The notes: generated by a model not told the origin, from the letters alone. Shown: positions 13,377 to 26,481, counted from the stretch's first letter. The stretch is 64,000 nt of DNA from Macrobrachium rosenbergii (GCF_040412425.1 NC_089777.1:34272537-34336536); one strand, 5' to 3'. Program-made: numbers and translations.

Positions 13377-13540
13377 GAATAATTTAAACAAGAGAATAAT
13401 CTGAATAATTTAAACAATAAATAGAGAATAAGCTGAATAATTTAAAAATAAAGAGAATAGACTAAATAATTTACAGTAAAAAGAGAATAAGCTGAATAAT
13501 TTAAACAATAAAAAGAGAATAAGCTGAATAATTGAAACAA
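13377..13540. repeat. 30-bp minisatellite, about six units
   Basis: Units start with GAATAATTTAAACAA and end with AGAGAATAAGCT; starts near 13377, 13404, 13436, 13465 and 13494 plus a partial unit. Short open frames here are by-products. Confidence 0.85.
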
Positions 13541-13689
13541 TGGAAAGATAAGACATGAAATTTCGAGAGTTGAAGAAGCGTGAAAATGCGAGGTAAAAAT
13601 TCGCACAATGGAAAAGCTGGATACGAACGTGACCAACAGGATAAACAGAAGAATATCAATGGATAAAGAAAGGGGGGAAGAAAGGTACG

Positions 13690-13693
<4 letters not shown>

Positions 13694-13764
<71 letters not shown>

Positions 13765-13832
13765 AAAATTAATTTTAAAAATTGACAAACAGAGGAATAT
13801 CAATGGATACAGAAAGGGGTGAAGAAAGGTGC

Positions 13833-13907
<75 letters not shown>

Positions 13908-13971
13908 AAAAAACTTTAAAATTACAAACAAGAATATCAATGGATGCAGAAAGGGGTCAAAAGAGTTACGC

Positions 13972-14057
<86 letters not shown>

Positions 14058-14111
14058 AAAATTAATTTTTAAAAATGACAAACAAGAATGTCAATGGATG
14101 CAGAAAGGGTG

Positions 14112-14181
<70 letters not shown>
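13694..14181. repeat. Array-plus-spacer repeat, family 1 (four units)
   Basis: (GA)n runs at 13694-13762, 13837-13906, 13974-14054 and 14116-14181 alternate with a spacer of 60-75 bases containing AAAATTAATTTTAAAAATTG, ATATCAATGGATRCAGAAAG and GGTGAAGAAAGGTRCGATGC. The same spacer lies inverted at 36400-36582. Confidence 0.93.
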
Positions 14182-14735
<554 letters not shown>

Positions 14736-15064
14736 TATTATATAAATATTTAAAATTAATTTTAAGCTATTTCTTCTTTCTTCTAATATGGGATGACTCG
14801 AGTAAAGAACAGATAAAGATCACTAACATATGAATCCCCATTCTTTCCACATGACCAGATCATCTCAAAACACTGATCTCTACCACATTCAAACTTGAAA
14901 CTGCTGCATCCTGGATAAGGCCCGTGCTGACTACTTTCAAAACACTAGTTACTTCACGAACTTTTACAAAAAAGCTCACCATTCACCTCTAAATTATACA
15001 CACATTCTCGCTCCCTGGATGTTCAGGCCTCCTTTACATTGCCTCTTTCACTCCTTCTATCCTA

Positions 15065-15271
15065 GTTCCTCATTGGGCGGGTTGGTATCGTTCTCGGCTA
15101 GCACTCTGCCGGGGCCCGAGTTCGATTCTCCGACCGGCCAATGAATAATTAGAGAAATTTATTTCTGGTGATAGAAATTCATTTCTCGTTGTAATGTAGT
15201 TCGGATTCCACAATAAGCTGTAGGTCCCGTTGCTAGGTAACCAAATGGTTCTTAGCCACGTAAAATAAGTC
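15065..15271 (+). mobile_element. tRNA-derived SINE, copy 1 (3'-truncated)
   Basis: The head has tRNA-like Pol III boxes: a GGTTGGTA-type D-arm region, and box B GAGTTCGATTCTCC. The body is shared with copies at 31743, 49988 and 62851 (TTTATTTCTGGTGATAGAAA; GGTTCGGATTCCACAATAAG). It stops at AAAATAAGTC and lacks the CTAATCCTTCGG-to-TATACTT end of the full copies. No target duplication is seen. Confidence 0.88.
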
Positions 15272-15487
15272 GTAATACGATATCAGAGGCGTATCTGATA
15301 TCGTGTTCAATCAATACGCCTTTTCCTATCAGGATGCGGGAGCTCTAGAAAGTGGAATCCTACTGATCTCCGTAAATCTATAGGAGATGAGGTCGCTAGC
15401 GCCGTGGCTTTCTTTATCTTACCGGCTTTATAACACAGCCAACTAATAAAAGTACCTATTTCAATGGTTAGGTCAACAGAAACAAAC

Positions 15488-15848
15488 AAGTAAAAAATGC
15501 GCCGTAGTTTCATCGGCGCAATCGAGTTTTCTGTACAGCCGCTACAGCGTATAATCAAGGCCACCGAAAATAGATCTACCTTCCGGTGGTTTCGGTATAA
15601 TGCTGTATGAGCCGCGTCCCATGAAACTTTAACCACGGCCCGGTGGTGTCTGTGTGTCTATCCTATATTGTTGCAGGAAGCACGATTATGGCTAAATTTA
15701 ACCTTAAAATAAAAACTACTGAGGCTAGAGGGCTGCAATTTGGTATGTTTGATGATTGGCGGGCCAATTTGCAGCCCTCTGGCCTCAGTAGCTTTTAAGA
15801 TCTGAGAGCGGACAGAAAAAGTGCGGACGGACAGACAAACTAAAAATG
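15488..15848 (-). mobile_element. Hairpin-ended element, copy 2 (Helentron/HINE-like)
   Basis: Inverted copy of the 18880-19295 family. Its 3' hairpin (left end on the plus strand) has mutated arms. It keeps the long internal palindrome in which GAGGGCTGCAATTTGG pairs with CCAATTTGCAGCCCTC. The 5' segment with the subterminal repeat is deleted between CAGACAAA and CTAAAAATG. A 110-codon open frame across its left end (15307-15636) is a by-product. Confidence 0.75.
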
Positions 15849-16350
15849 AGAATGATTATTTGTTCGCAACTTCAAAGAGGGCGTGCGAACCTTAAAAGGT
15901 AACGTTTACTTCAGTTTTCGTTATCATATAAATAAGTAATACCAAAGCATTAAAGTATAAAGTAAGAAAATCTGGAGATTGGAACATCTTCCTACTCACT
16001 GCAAAAATACAGAGGTCTGACTTGATAAAGCTCAAATACAAGGAGCACAAGAGTCGACAAAGAAAACGAGAGGAAAAACAGACGGGGAATAATAAACGAA
16101 GTGTGCACAAAGGGGAATGAGGCAAAGAAATCTCAAAAAAGAGGGAGGAAGAATAAAGAGATAAAAAAAAAATGGGTAATGGTGAGAATTGAACGGAGAG
16201 AAAATCTTGACAATGTTGTGATCTCTTCTCTTCCGGATTCCCACGCAATTCCCGCACTAGTCGGAAAACAAAACTCGCGAACTGAAATTTCCCATACAAA
16301 AGGTCTCAGGACAAAGGGAACCGAGGATTGCAAGACTTCCGCACACAGGC

Positions 16351-16352
<2 letters not shown>
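15849..16352. other. Non-coding stretch, nothing recognised
   Basis: Purine-rich patch at 16080-16200; open frames here lack splice support. Confidence 0.5.
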
Positions 16353-16421
<69 letters not shown>

Positions 16422-16482
16422 CTTCTGTAATAATTAAAATCTTGACTTTTTTCTGACAACCTTTGTAATTCTCAAGGCCAAC
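16353..16482. repeat. Array-plus-spacer repeat, family 2 (single unit)
   Basis: (GA)n at 16353-16418 followed by the same spacer as at 10696-10760 (TTCTGTAATAATTAAAA; TCTGACAACCTTTGTAATTC). A 13-base palindromic phrase, AAGGCCAACAGAA, follows with its complement at 16469-16500. Confidence 0.85.
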
Positions 16483-17884
16483 AGAATTCTGTTGGCCTTG
16501 GTAATTCTAATCTTTCTGTTTCTCCGACTTATAACCTGCCTTTCTTGACGCACCTGGTCTACAGTTCCCTTAGTAAGCAAGCCCACGCCTTCCTTGCTTA
16601 CTTTTCCTTTACTTAGCCTTCTTCGGACCTGTGCTAGAAAACGTCACTATAGTACCCGCCCCACTGACCTCTGACGTTTAAAATATTGGCATTTCTACGT
16701 ATTAAAGCTGAAGTGAGACAAATTCAAACGAGTTAACCTTAAGCCACCCCCTGTTCAATTGTCGAAATTCAGTTCTGCATAACGAGTCAAACTATGCCAC
16801 TCTTAAACCAGTCTTCTTTCTAGCACATCACTGTCAGTCTTTAGCCAGTCCTCGTTATTGTTAATACATTCAATTCTATATAAATGTTATCAATATGTCA
16901 GACATAAACCCATGCCTCGTTCAAATAATGAAATACCGTTCTACAAATAAAAAAAAAAAAATAGAAAGAAGCATTTCTTATGTTTGTCATCATTCTGACA
17001 CCAAAATTCAGCTCTGAGTAAACAGCGTTCAAACAAACTAAACTTGAGCCATTTTCCGGTAGAGCAATTACGTAAAAAGGTAATAAGAAAACACAAGGAT
17101 TCATCCTTATGCAGCCACCGTTTTACTTCCGGAGAACCCAAACAAAAACTGTACCCAGATTTACAGGTTTCCAACATGCAAGACCCAGTCTCTGTGCTGG
17201 AAACGCGCTTGACAGTGAAATAACGAAGTCATTCCAGTAACGCGGAAGATCTTAAGATATTAAACAAGACCTGGCATTTTTTTCATTATGACTGAAAGGG
17301 AGATTTGAGTTGAGTTGAGTTTAATAACGCTCGGTTAATAACGTTGACTATAACTAGACTAAACTGCAAGGCAGTAATTAGACGATATCTTAACATAATT
17401 ATATGTGAAAGTGATAGAAGACTGAGAGGTTCATTTAATGCAGGCAAGTTTCCAGGGTTTTATTTCGTGAAGTTTTAACGTGCAAATGGTTCCTTTATGT
17501 AAGTCTTTTGTATACTGAATGAATGCTGCTCATTGCATATGGTCAGAGTCTGTTTCAATGAAAGAAAAGACGTGCTACATACAAACTGTTTAACTATCCT
17601 CTATTTAATTGTGGACTGAATAAAAAAAAAAAACTCTGACCACCTACGAAGAGCAATATTCATTCAATATATAAAACATTGCCCAAAGAAAACATTTCCA
17701 TGTTAAAACTTCAAGAAATAAAATCCAAAAAACTTTCCTGCATTCAATGAAACTTTTAGTCCATTACTGTCACTTATGCTTAATTTCGGATATAACTAAT
17801 TACTGTCTTGCGGTTTAGGCTGGTCTATTCAACGAGACTGTAACATTTTCTTAATCAAAATTTCTCTTTCAATCATCATAAAAA
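16483..17884. other. Non-coding stretch, nothing recognised
   Basis: AT-rich, intron-like, with no supported exon. Poly-A runs at 16950 and 17622 are not attached to a recognisable element. Confidence 0.55.
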
Positions 17885-18258
17885 CAAGTAAAAATGCCCC
17901 GAGGTTTCTTCGGCGCAATCGAGTTTTCTGTACAGCGTATAATCAAGGCAAGCGAAAATAGACCATCTTTCGGTGGTCTCGGTATAACGCTGTATGAGCC
18001 GCGGCCTGGTGGTGGCCTGTCCTATAACGTTGCCAGGTGCACGATTATGGCTAACTTAACCTTAAATAAAATGAAAAAAACTACTGAGGCTTGATGGTTG
18101 CAATTTGGTATGTTTGATGACTGGAGGGTGGATGATCAACATACCAATTTGCAGCCCTCTAGCCTTAGTAGCTTTTAGGATCCAAGGGCGGACAACAAAA
18201 GTGCGAACAGACAGACACAGCTGGCACAATAGTTTTCCTTTATAGAAAACTAAAAATG
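17885..18258 (-). mobile_element. Hairpin-ended element, copy 3 (Helentron/HINE-like)
   Basis: Minus-strand copy retaining both subterminal repeats. The 5' side (right end) has AGTTTTCTATAAAGG; the 3' side has CAGAAAACTCGATTGCG. The terminal hairpin has mutations. The internal hairpin carrying GGTATGTTTGATGA and GATCAACATACC is intact. Confidence 0.78.
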
Positions 18259-18879
18259 CCGGATCTTGGTTAATCAAATGAATGAATATCTCCATCAAGC
18301 ATTACTGGCTTTGATGTGTGCACAACTGGTCACTCGGCAGGCTCGAATGCTTGCTACTGTCTCTCTTTCAAACCATACGCTATCACACTCAGGCCTCTGG
18401 GGCTACATACCTATGAAAGACTTGTAGGTATCCAGTTCTACGATAACATTTATAAAACAATTTGAACACTATGTAAAGATACCAAACTAAATTAATAAAT
18501 AAACAAGATATTCATGGCATTAAAAAAAAAACTGGAATTGATTGCATAAGTAAAATGGCCTCAACGTGCAGTACTGGAAACATCTAATCTCATTTAACAG
18601 GACTGGCTACTTGAATCTCAAGTCTCGTAAACCATTTTTGACATCACGCTCTTGGAAGAGTAGGTTCCACCCAATCACTCGACCTTTTATTTTTTTTTAT
18701 TTTGCCCATGCATCCAAACCGGAATGGCTATATCAACAAACAGAGCATTAATGTTCATGTGTGCATCAAAGCATCAAACTCTTGAACCTCAGTCACATCA
18801 AACAGCTGCCAATTTGCTGGGGTCATTTTCTGTTAATTGTGGGATGTTCATTTTGACCTGACCTATCACAATTGCCTCG
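18259..18879. other. Non-coding stretch, nothing recognised
   Basis: AT-rich spacer between two hairpin elements; no target-site relationship between them is obvious. Confidence 0.55.
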
Positions 18880-19295
18880 CTTTTTAGTTTTCTGTAGAAC
18901 AAAACTATTTTGCCGGCTTTGTACGTCTGTCCGCACTTTATTCTCTCCACACTTTTTCTGTCCGCCCTCAGATCTTGCAAACTACTAAGGATAGCGGGCT
19001 GCATATTGGTATCTTGATCATCCGTCCTCAATCATCAAACATACCAAATTGCAGCCCTCTAGCCTCAGTAGCTCATTTTATTTAAGGTTAAAGTTAGCCA
19101 TAATCGTGTTTCTGGCAACGCTATAGGATAGGCCACCACCGGGCCGTGGTTAAAGTTTCGTGGGCCGTTGCTCATACAGCATTATACCCAGACCACCGAA
19201 AGATAGATCTATTTTTGGTGGCCTTGATTATACGCTGTAGCGGCTGTACAGAAAACTCGATTGCGCCGAAGAAACTTCGGCGCATTTTTTACTTG
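18880..19295 (+). mobile_element. Hairpin-ended element, copy 4 (most complete)
   Basis: About 416 bases from TTTTTAGTTTTCTGTAG to ACTTG. The 5' subterminal AGTTTTCTGTA is inverted near the 3' end as TACAGAAAACT. The 3' end has a perfect hairpin at 19262-19284 (10-bp stem, AAA loop), then six Ts and ACTTG. The interior has at least three more palindromes (CTGCAATTTGGTATG; ACCACCGAAA; CAGCATTATACC). It is non-coding and non-autonomous. Structure fits Helentron-associated elements, which lack the CTRR end of canonical Helitrons. Other classes remain possible without a partner element. Confidence 0.8.
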
Positions 19296-19545
19296 TCTCT
19301 TTCTCTCTCTCGTCTACTTGTTGACAAACGAATGTAAAAAATTAAATTACTTCAGACGATAATTAGTTACCAAGTAACAAGTAACAACCTAATGGTGCAA
19401 TTCCCATGGCGACTCGAAATTCACTCGCCTTAGCAGTGGGGCTCGGCCATAATACATATAAATAGCTCATACTGACACAAAGCCATCTTTATCAGATTAT
19501 AATCCAGTAAAGAATAAAACTCCAACAACACTGAATACTAAGGTC

Positions 19546-19548
<3 letters not shown>

Positions 19549-19582
<34 letters not shown>
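19549..19582. repeat. (AG)n microsatellite
   Basis: About 17 AG units leading into the purine-rich tract. Confidence 0.95.
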
Positions 19583-19585
<3 letters not shown>

Positions 19586-20159
19586 GGAGAGGAGTTGGGA
19601 AGGGGGTGGGGCTTAAGCCCTCTGCCTGATAAAGATAAGAAAAGACTTACGGACTTCCTTCTAAAACCGATCTCTGTCTCTGCCCACACCTTTCCCATCC
19701 TCCGAGATCACGGGCGACAAGCCGACGCCAGGATCAACAAGGGGCCTTCAGAAGTCCTGCTCCAAAGAAGGCTGTTCTTAAGAGACGACAAAGAAGGCGA
19801 TGATCTCCTTTGTCGAAAATCAGAGGAGAGAAGGGGAGGGAACAGGGGAGAAAGGGAGGGATGGAGGGATGGATGGGAGGGGAAGGGGAGAAAAGGTCAA
19901 CTCATGGACGGAAGGGTCAAGATAAAAGAATTACTCCAAGACGTGTGCCCACTAATTCATTCAAGGCCAGTGCATGGGAGGAGCAAAGGGGGGAAGGGGA
20001 GGGCCAACATGCTGCGATTGGGGGTAAGGAAGGGAAGAGGGCTCACATGAAAGAGAACGGGGCTAATAGGAGGAGAGGGGGGAAGACAAGAAGGAACCAA
20101 CTTCTGAGCAAGGAGTCGTTGAACCGTCTCGGTCATACACCAGGAAAGAAACACGAGAG

Positions 20160-20163
<4 letters not shown>
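19583..20163. other. Purine-rich tract
   Basis: Plus strand dominated by GGGA/GAAGG words, especially 19825-20100. It gives long but low-complexity open frames (222 codons across 19810-20478) with Gly, Arg, Lys and Glu bias. No conserved domain, start context or splice pattern supports a protein. Confidence 0.6.

Positions 20164-20230
<67 letters not shown>
20164..20230. repeat. (TC)n microsatellite
   Basis: About 33 TC units. Confidence 0.98.
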
Positions 20231-20234
<4 letters not shown>

Positions 20235-22047
20235 CTCTGAGGCACACGCTGTTCACAGCAAACCGGAACTCGCACTTGCCATATGGGTAGCACGGCAGAA
20301 AGGACCCGTTCAGCCAGAAGGTTTTAATCTGCACGGACCCTTCATCAACTGGGAAGATTGGGGCATACTCAAAACACAAACGAGCCAGTCTTTCAGCATC
20401 ATAATGGCGCCTACATCAGCTATCTCTCTCCTCCTTCTCATTATTGTTATTTTTATTCTTATGATCACTGCTGTGTAAACACGGCATAAAGGTTGCACCA
20501 ACATCCGCAGCAGGATCTGGCACATCAAACAGCCACAAGAAAGGTCAGTGTTTTTGCATCCTTGTTCCTGGCTAAGGACGACAGGAGGGCTGGGAGTTAT
20601 ATTTTGGGTGAATCACGACTAATCGTATTATCTAAACAACAAACGCATTATGCTTCGAAATGACTGGCTAGCCAGAGGAATCAAATATATAACCCATCTA
20701 TTTGTATGTAATTTTTAGTAGGATGCATAGTTCTGAAATTAGTAACTTACCAATTCTGGAAAATGACAAAAAACGAGGACTTTAGTTTATCAAGTAGTTG
20801 AAATACTTTATCACGACCGAACTGAGTAAGACACGGTATTCAGGGCGAGACAGAAGCCCGATCCCAGTGTCAGTGTAACAGCAACCTAATTTCAATTAAA
20901 TCAAAAGGATTCGAGGGAAATTCGTTAAGGAAAACACTAATACGATAACAATACAACGGCAAAACCTTAGGCTTCTAGCGTCATGACTTTGCAGCAGGAC
21001 GAAGTAACTTTTTTAAAATTTCATTTATTCTGTATTTTCTTTTTTAGGTGGACAAAGCTATCCTATCCCAAAACAAAGTTCAGCTACAGCAAACAGATTT
21101 TACAGAATTTCATTCTTCAGAGAGAAACGCTTTCAAAGAATGGTTAAGTGCTGAAATGTTTAGGTATCTTCCGAACTAAAACTCACTCCATCAGTAAACA
21201 GAGGAGCACATGTGTTGCTTACTTGCACAAACACGAACAAAACACAAAACCAAAAAAAAAAACAACTACGTTGCAAACTTGACAGATCCCTGCAATAATA
21301 GAGCTAATTGCGTCATCGAGTTTCAGCCCATAACACTGCCTCTGCAACTCCTCGAACAGGGACACAGGAGTCTGGAAAGTCATCTAAACTGAATTATGTA
21401 GTGAAGAAAAGCGAGTTGTTCATATACAAGAAAGAAAAGGCTATAATCTTTTCAAACTTTCAGCTCCTCCTTTCCTCAAAAAATAAATGTATCAACACTA
21501 AAGTTAACAATCCTGCAACACTGACTTCTCCCATCATCTGCATAAAATCCTACATAATCATAACAATAACCACAAAAAAATGTCATTCCGGCCCTCATTG
21601 TAAGGAATATTCAATTTCTATTGGCTACAGTTAGTTTCTTTCAATCAAATGATCTGAAAACGTTGAAAAGACTGGTTTGCCGAACGTGAATAACAAACGG
21701 AGCTTATGAAGGTCTTGAAAAGTTTCATTCCAAATAATACTTAGAACTAAATATACATACAAACTTTACAAGCAATTATACAAACTAGAAACCCTTTTTT
21801 TTTTACCATACTTTATAGCAACTTTACCCAACATATATTAACTACAAAGACTACATCTACGATAGCCGACCAACTTTAAGCGATGTGCAGATATTACAAG
21901 CGACAACAAATTTATTTCTCCAATTAAAAGCAACGATACCTACTCTATTTAACAAAGACCAATAATCGTTTAGTTGCTACTTCAGCGCGCCACGATTTTA
22001 TTCAAGATCAAAAGAGTTAGCAGAAAGACCAATACCCAAAAAAGGTT
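20231..22047. other. Non-coding stretch, nothing recognised
   Basis: AT-rich, intron-like. Short frames near 21210-21634 lack splice support. Confidence 0.55.
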
Positions 22048-22426
22048 AATTAAAATAGCAGCAAAGTGAAACGACCTTACCACTTTATGGCCTGGTTTAG
22101 ACCCTTAAAAGAGTGAATTTAATCAGCCAGGTGAAACTATTTTATCACCTGAAAGCCCGGGTTACTGCCCCCAAAAATGGCGAAACTAAAAAGCCAGGTA
22201 AAAAACTACGTCGTCGCATAAAAGCCTAGACAATACTGGTAACTAAAAGCGCCAGGAAAAACAGCGCTTTCCAATTATAACCTGGCAAATGCTCCATAAA
22301 AAAAAAAATTAAGGCAGATTAAAAACAGCGAGTTACAACGATGTTATCGCATCAAAGCCAACTTGATACTTCGAAAGTGAATTAAAACAGCCAGGTCAAA
22401 TGATCTTTTCACCTTGGCTTTTGCAG
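22048..22426. repeat. Old 66-bp tandem repeat, about six units
   Basis: Recurring AATTAAAACAGCCAGGT-like starts at about 22048, 22116, 22181, 22240, 22308 and 22380, spaced 59-72 bases. Each is followed by a TTTTATCACCTGAAAGCC-like middle. The units are strongly diverged, so the repeat is old; the last unit ends in a CTTTTGCAG that could act as a splice acceptor. Confidence 0.65.
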
Positions 22427-22478
22427 CCTACGCAGAGCAAATGAGCTTACAGTTTAAAAATATATATATTTTTTTTAG

Positions 22479-22611
22479 CAGCTTTTCTGGTGTGACCGAA
22501 AGATCACCTGAGCTGGAAATCGTCGGCCCATTTTTCGTAGGAGGAAATCAGGGTGAAGAAGGCAATCCGTATCATTTTGATGGTTATGTGGCTCAAAAGG
22601 AAGATTCTTGA
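22479..22611 (+). CDS. Candidate terminal coding exon, unknown protein
   Basis: A T-rich tract (TATATTTTTTTTAG at 22465-22478) gives an acceptor; CAG at 22479-22481 is an alternative. After one leading base the frame reads about 43 codons (FSGVTERSPELEIVGPFF, then GNQGEEGNPYHFDGYVAQKE) to a TGA at 22609-22611. AATAAA follows at 22773-22778. Codon choice is balanced and the peptide is not low-complexity. An upstream acceptor at 22426 would extend the frame with AT-rich codons. I recognise no family. It could equally be a chance frame: a length of 43 codons is not decisive, and no upstream exon was found. Confidence 0.25.
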
Positions 22612-22778
22612 CTTGCGTGTACTTGCTAGAAGATCCCTGTTAAACATCAAAGTTCGTGTCAATAACATTCACAAACACATTTTAAAAATAACCACAAAAC
22701 AGAAAATTTCAATGACATTCATAGAACAAAAAGTTGTATCAACATTAAAACCGAAAAATTTTTATAGGACAGAATAAA

Positions 22779-23652
22779 AAATGGCTTATATTTACAGTAC
22801 ACAAAGTTATATAAATAATGACGTTTAGCTTATATGCAAAGCTATTACTTTCCATTACGAAAATTGTATGAAGAAAATTTCTGAAAACATGTTTTTCACT
22901 GCTGGACAGTCATAATACTACCATTCATTTTGATAGTCTTTTACTATAATTTACTACCTCTGCTCGGGTATTTATATCTTGGTTTGGTTTGTATGCCTCT
23001 CTTTTCTATCTGTAAACACAGTAAAAAAAAATTCCAGAATCGATTTTCCCAAGCTTGTTTTCAAGTTTTACTTTGTACCGAGGGACAACTGATTATATTT
23101 CGGTGTTACTCTGAATCCATGATCTTTTCCAGCATTGTGTACTGTAACCGAGGCTAATCTGAAATTCCAAGAAAAAAGGAAGGTTCCTACTGTTTGTGAA
23201 AAGTGCAAATGACGCAAAATATTCGAGTACGAGTGTTAATTGCAGGGGTGAATGTCTGCAATTCCTAAGTCCGCTTAGATCAATAATTTACTTGATCTCT
23301 TCAAGTCTGTTTCGGACATACATTAACTCAAGTTTCGGGGCTTTATTCGAACTCACCTGACACAACTACATCACAAGAACTTTCAACAGCAAAAATAACA
23401 CACCAGAAAAACCCTAGTTGACAACTGATCAAGTGATATACCTGGTGCTGCAATACAGTCATGACAGTTCCATACCATCCCTACCGACTAGTCCTTTGTT
23501 AAACAAATTACAGTACTCAAAAGTTTCCCTTTGATCGAGTTTAATGTCATTAAAAAGGGAGGGGAGGTATTTTTCCCCTCTGTCCATTGGCCAAAAAGTT
23601 ATGGCCAGAGTTGTGGAGGTATACAGGCATACACAAAGAGCGTCAGTTCAGA

Positions 23653-23656
<4 letters not shown>
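22779..23656. other. Non-coding stretch with one splice-like motif
   Basis: On the minus strand at 23351-23359 a CAG is directly followed by GTGAGT after a weak pyrimidine tract, another juxtaposed acceptor/donor. Otherwise nothing recognised. Confidence 0.45.
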
Positions 23657-23940
<284 letters not shown>

Positions 23941-24353
23941 CTGTAAATTCAGCAAACAGATTATCAGAGTAACACAAATTAAGCAAGATAAAAAAATCCA
24001 AGTAAGGATTGTCCAATTTAACCGAAGTTGACTGAAAACAAACATTCCCCACAATTAAAAAATCACAAACGCAGACTGTTTCAAATATCGCCACCAAACA
24101 CAACAACAAATACGGGAACAAGACAAAGGAGAGACCGTGTTTTCGACTGGGCTGCAGCGGCTAAAAATACCTCAAAGAGTAAATAGAAATGTTTATCGGC
24201 GGCGGGGCTGGAGCAATAGGGACAGGTGGCCAACAAGTACCCACGGAAACCTCCTCGAGGACGGCAGATGGGAGATACAGAGATGACCCTAAACAACACA
24301 ACACAACACTGGTTGGTTGGTTGGTTGGGGTTGGGGACTGGAAGAAAAACACT

Positions 24354-24456
<103 letters not shown>

Positions 24457-24480
24457 AATAGGGTGAGAGAACTGTAATAT

Positions 24481-24548
24481 ATTTTACTGATAGAGAGAAA
24501 GTATGTATACTGGGATCCCTTGTCAAGGGTTTCAGCTTATTTTGATAC

Positions 24549-24621
<73 letters not shown>

Positions 24622-24658
24622 GTGATACCCTCTTAAGGGTTTCAGCTTATTTTGATAC

Positions 24659-24726
<68 letters not shown>

Positions 24727-24728
24727 AT
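24481..24728. repeat. Array-plus-spacer repeat, family 3
   Basis: (GA)n at 24551-24618 and 24660-24725. Each is preceded by the spacer AAGGGTTTCAGCTTATTTTG followed by ATACC. Confidence 0.9.
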
Positions 24729-24868
24729 TACCTCCCATAGCACCAAGTCTCTCCAGAAGCCCACCTGTATTTATTTTGAACGAAATGGAGAGACGTAAGA
24801 CTCCCATTCCAAAATTCAAGAGTCCTTCCAACAGCTGAAAGTCAAGAAGGGGTCTCTTTTCGAAGATG

Positions 24869-24869
<1 letters not shown>

Positions 24870-24934
<65 letters not shown>

Positions 24935-25178
24935 CGTGGTGGAGGGAGTCTGTGAGGGGAGGAGAGAGAGAGAGAGAGAGGAATGGGGAGGGGAAGAAGA
25001 GGAGAGAATGGGGGGAGGGATGGACGAGACTCGATCAATACCGTGCAAAGCAAGGGTGGGAGGAGGGGGGGGGTTGAGATGGACCACCCCATCTAGGGGA
25101 TGGCCTCTCCCAAACACCACCCAAAAGGGGGGAGGGAAAACACGTGGTTACCGGCGAGACTGGCCGCCACACGCCGCA

Positions 25179-25212
<34 letters not shown>
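24870..25212. repeat. (GA)n and (TC)n arrays in a G-rich segment
   Basis: GA runs at 24870-24930 and 24962-24980, and a TC run at 25182-25212. Between them (24980-25140) GGGAGG words and G7 runs dominate. Confidence 0.9.
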
Positions 25213-25214
<2 letters not shown>

Positions 25215-25804
25215 CATCCCCTTTCAAAAAAGAAACGCACATACACACAAACATACACACGACTCCCTCGCGCACCTTTTCCGCACAGCTGATGGCTAAA
25301 AGTGACGACGATGTCTGATCTAGAATGTCCTGGAATAATTCCAGCTTTGCAACTCTGATTTCAAGTGGATCTGACAATATTAGCTTTTGAAACCGCTTAT
25401 ATATACAGTAAAAAAACAACGATTACTTCTGGTGCGGGGAGATAGGAGCAAAAGTATCTAAAATATTTAAAATTAATTAATGCATCAACCGTGAAAAAGG
25501 TTGTGGCGAGGTCCTTGAATGAAAGAAACTCATTTGAAACTATCTAAAAATGAATTTTTTTTTTTTCTGGCGAAAATTGTACTCACGTTTAAAAAAATAT
25601 TGCAATTTGCACCAATACGTACGGACACTAAAATCCGCAAATAAATTTACCGTCATCCAGCCCGAGCCGAGAATCTCCCATGACTGGCTCCTATACAAGT
25701 AGGTAAAAAGAAAGTGTACTGGCCCGACCTTCAGGGCGGCACATAACGTCCAAATAACTTACCATCTTCCCAATCCTTATATTACTATAATTTGACGGTA
25801 TGGG

Positions 25805-25805
<1 letters not shown>
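25213..25805. other. Non-coding stretch, nothing recognised
   Basis: AT-rich with a T10 run; no exon or element supported. Confidence 0.55.
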
Positions 25806-25865
<60 letters not shown>

Positions 25866-25940
25866 TAAACTGTAGATATCGTACCACACTCAAAATTCAC
25901 AAACCATATGAGACGACATGTTTACTTACGAATATAGACC

Positions 25941-26001
<61 letters not shown>
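25806..26001. repeat. Two (ATA)n arrays with copied spacer
   Basis: ATA runs at 25806-25862 and 25941-26001. Each is followed by AAACTGTAGATAYCGTACCA and a similar AATTCACAAA phrase, so array and spacer were duplicated as a unit. A pure A18 run follows at 26075-26092. Confidence 0.9.
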
Positions 26002-26003
<2 letters not shown>

Positions 26004-26092
26004 CTGTAGATACCGTACCACAAAAAAATAATTCACAAAACACGAAACAAAATGTTTCACTAACAACCACAGACAAAAAAAAAAAAAAAAAA

Positions 26093-26481
26093 TTGCGAAT
26101 TATTTATGAACAGGAGACAGAATTTATGCCAACTCCCCCATACAAAACACGTCACCAACGGACCAGGAACGTTTCCTCCAAAATCGTACCCAGAAAACAG
26201 CTTTAAACTCGAACACCCGGAAACTGCTCCACTTCAAAAGCGATTCGTTGTGTCGTATGATTTTTTTTTTCTTAACATAACATAATACTGCGAGATTTAG
26301 ACCGTCCAGCTTAAAACAACACAAGATAAACAAGTTGGTTTACTAAAATGAAACGGAATTTAATACAGAGTTATAGGCGTGAAACATAAACAATGTGAAT
26401 ATAAAACCATATTTTCGTTAAAGAAACGCCGTGGAGGTTAAAATACATGCAGAGAAATTTAACCTTTGATGTGGAAAGTTG

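Noticed and set aside
15065..15140. tRNA gene
   Set aside because: Box B is present but the cloverleaf is degenerate and the text continues into the SINE body shared by four copies.
15307..15636. Similar 60-110-codon frames at 15307-15636 (-) and 19146-19337 (+) sharing AALYRNHRK-like text
   Set aside because: Both lie inside copies of the hairpin element; the similarity is that of the non-coding repeat, with no conserved frame across all four copies.
19262..19295. Rho-independent bacterial terminator (hairpin plus T run)
   Set aside because: It is the conserved 3' end of a dispersed eukaryotic mobile element, found in four copies and both orientations.
19810..20478. 222-codon plus-strand frame, the longest in the window
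   Set aside because: It runs through a purine-rich tract and a (TC)n array, has biased Gly/Arg/Glu composition, no recognised domain, and no promoter or splice support.
24532..25092. 186-codon minus-strand frame
   Set aside because: Most of it is three (AG)n arrays read as Ser-Leu; the joining text has no recognised motif.
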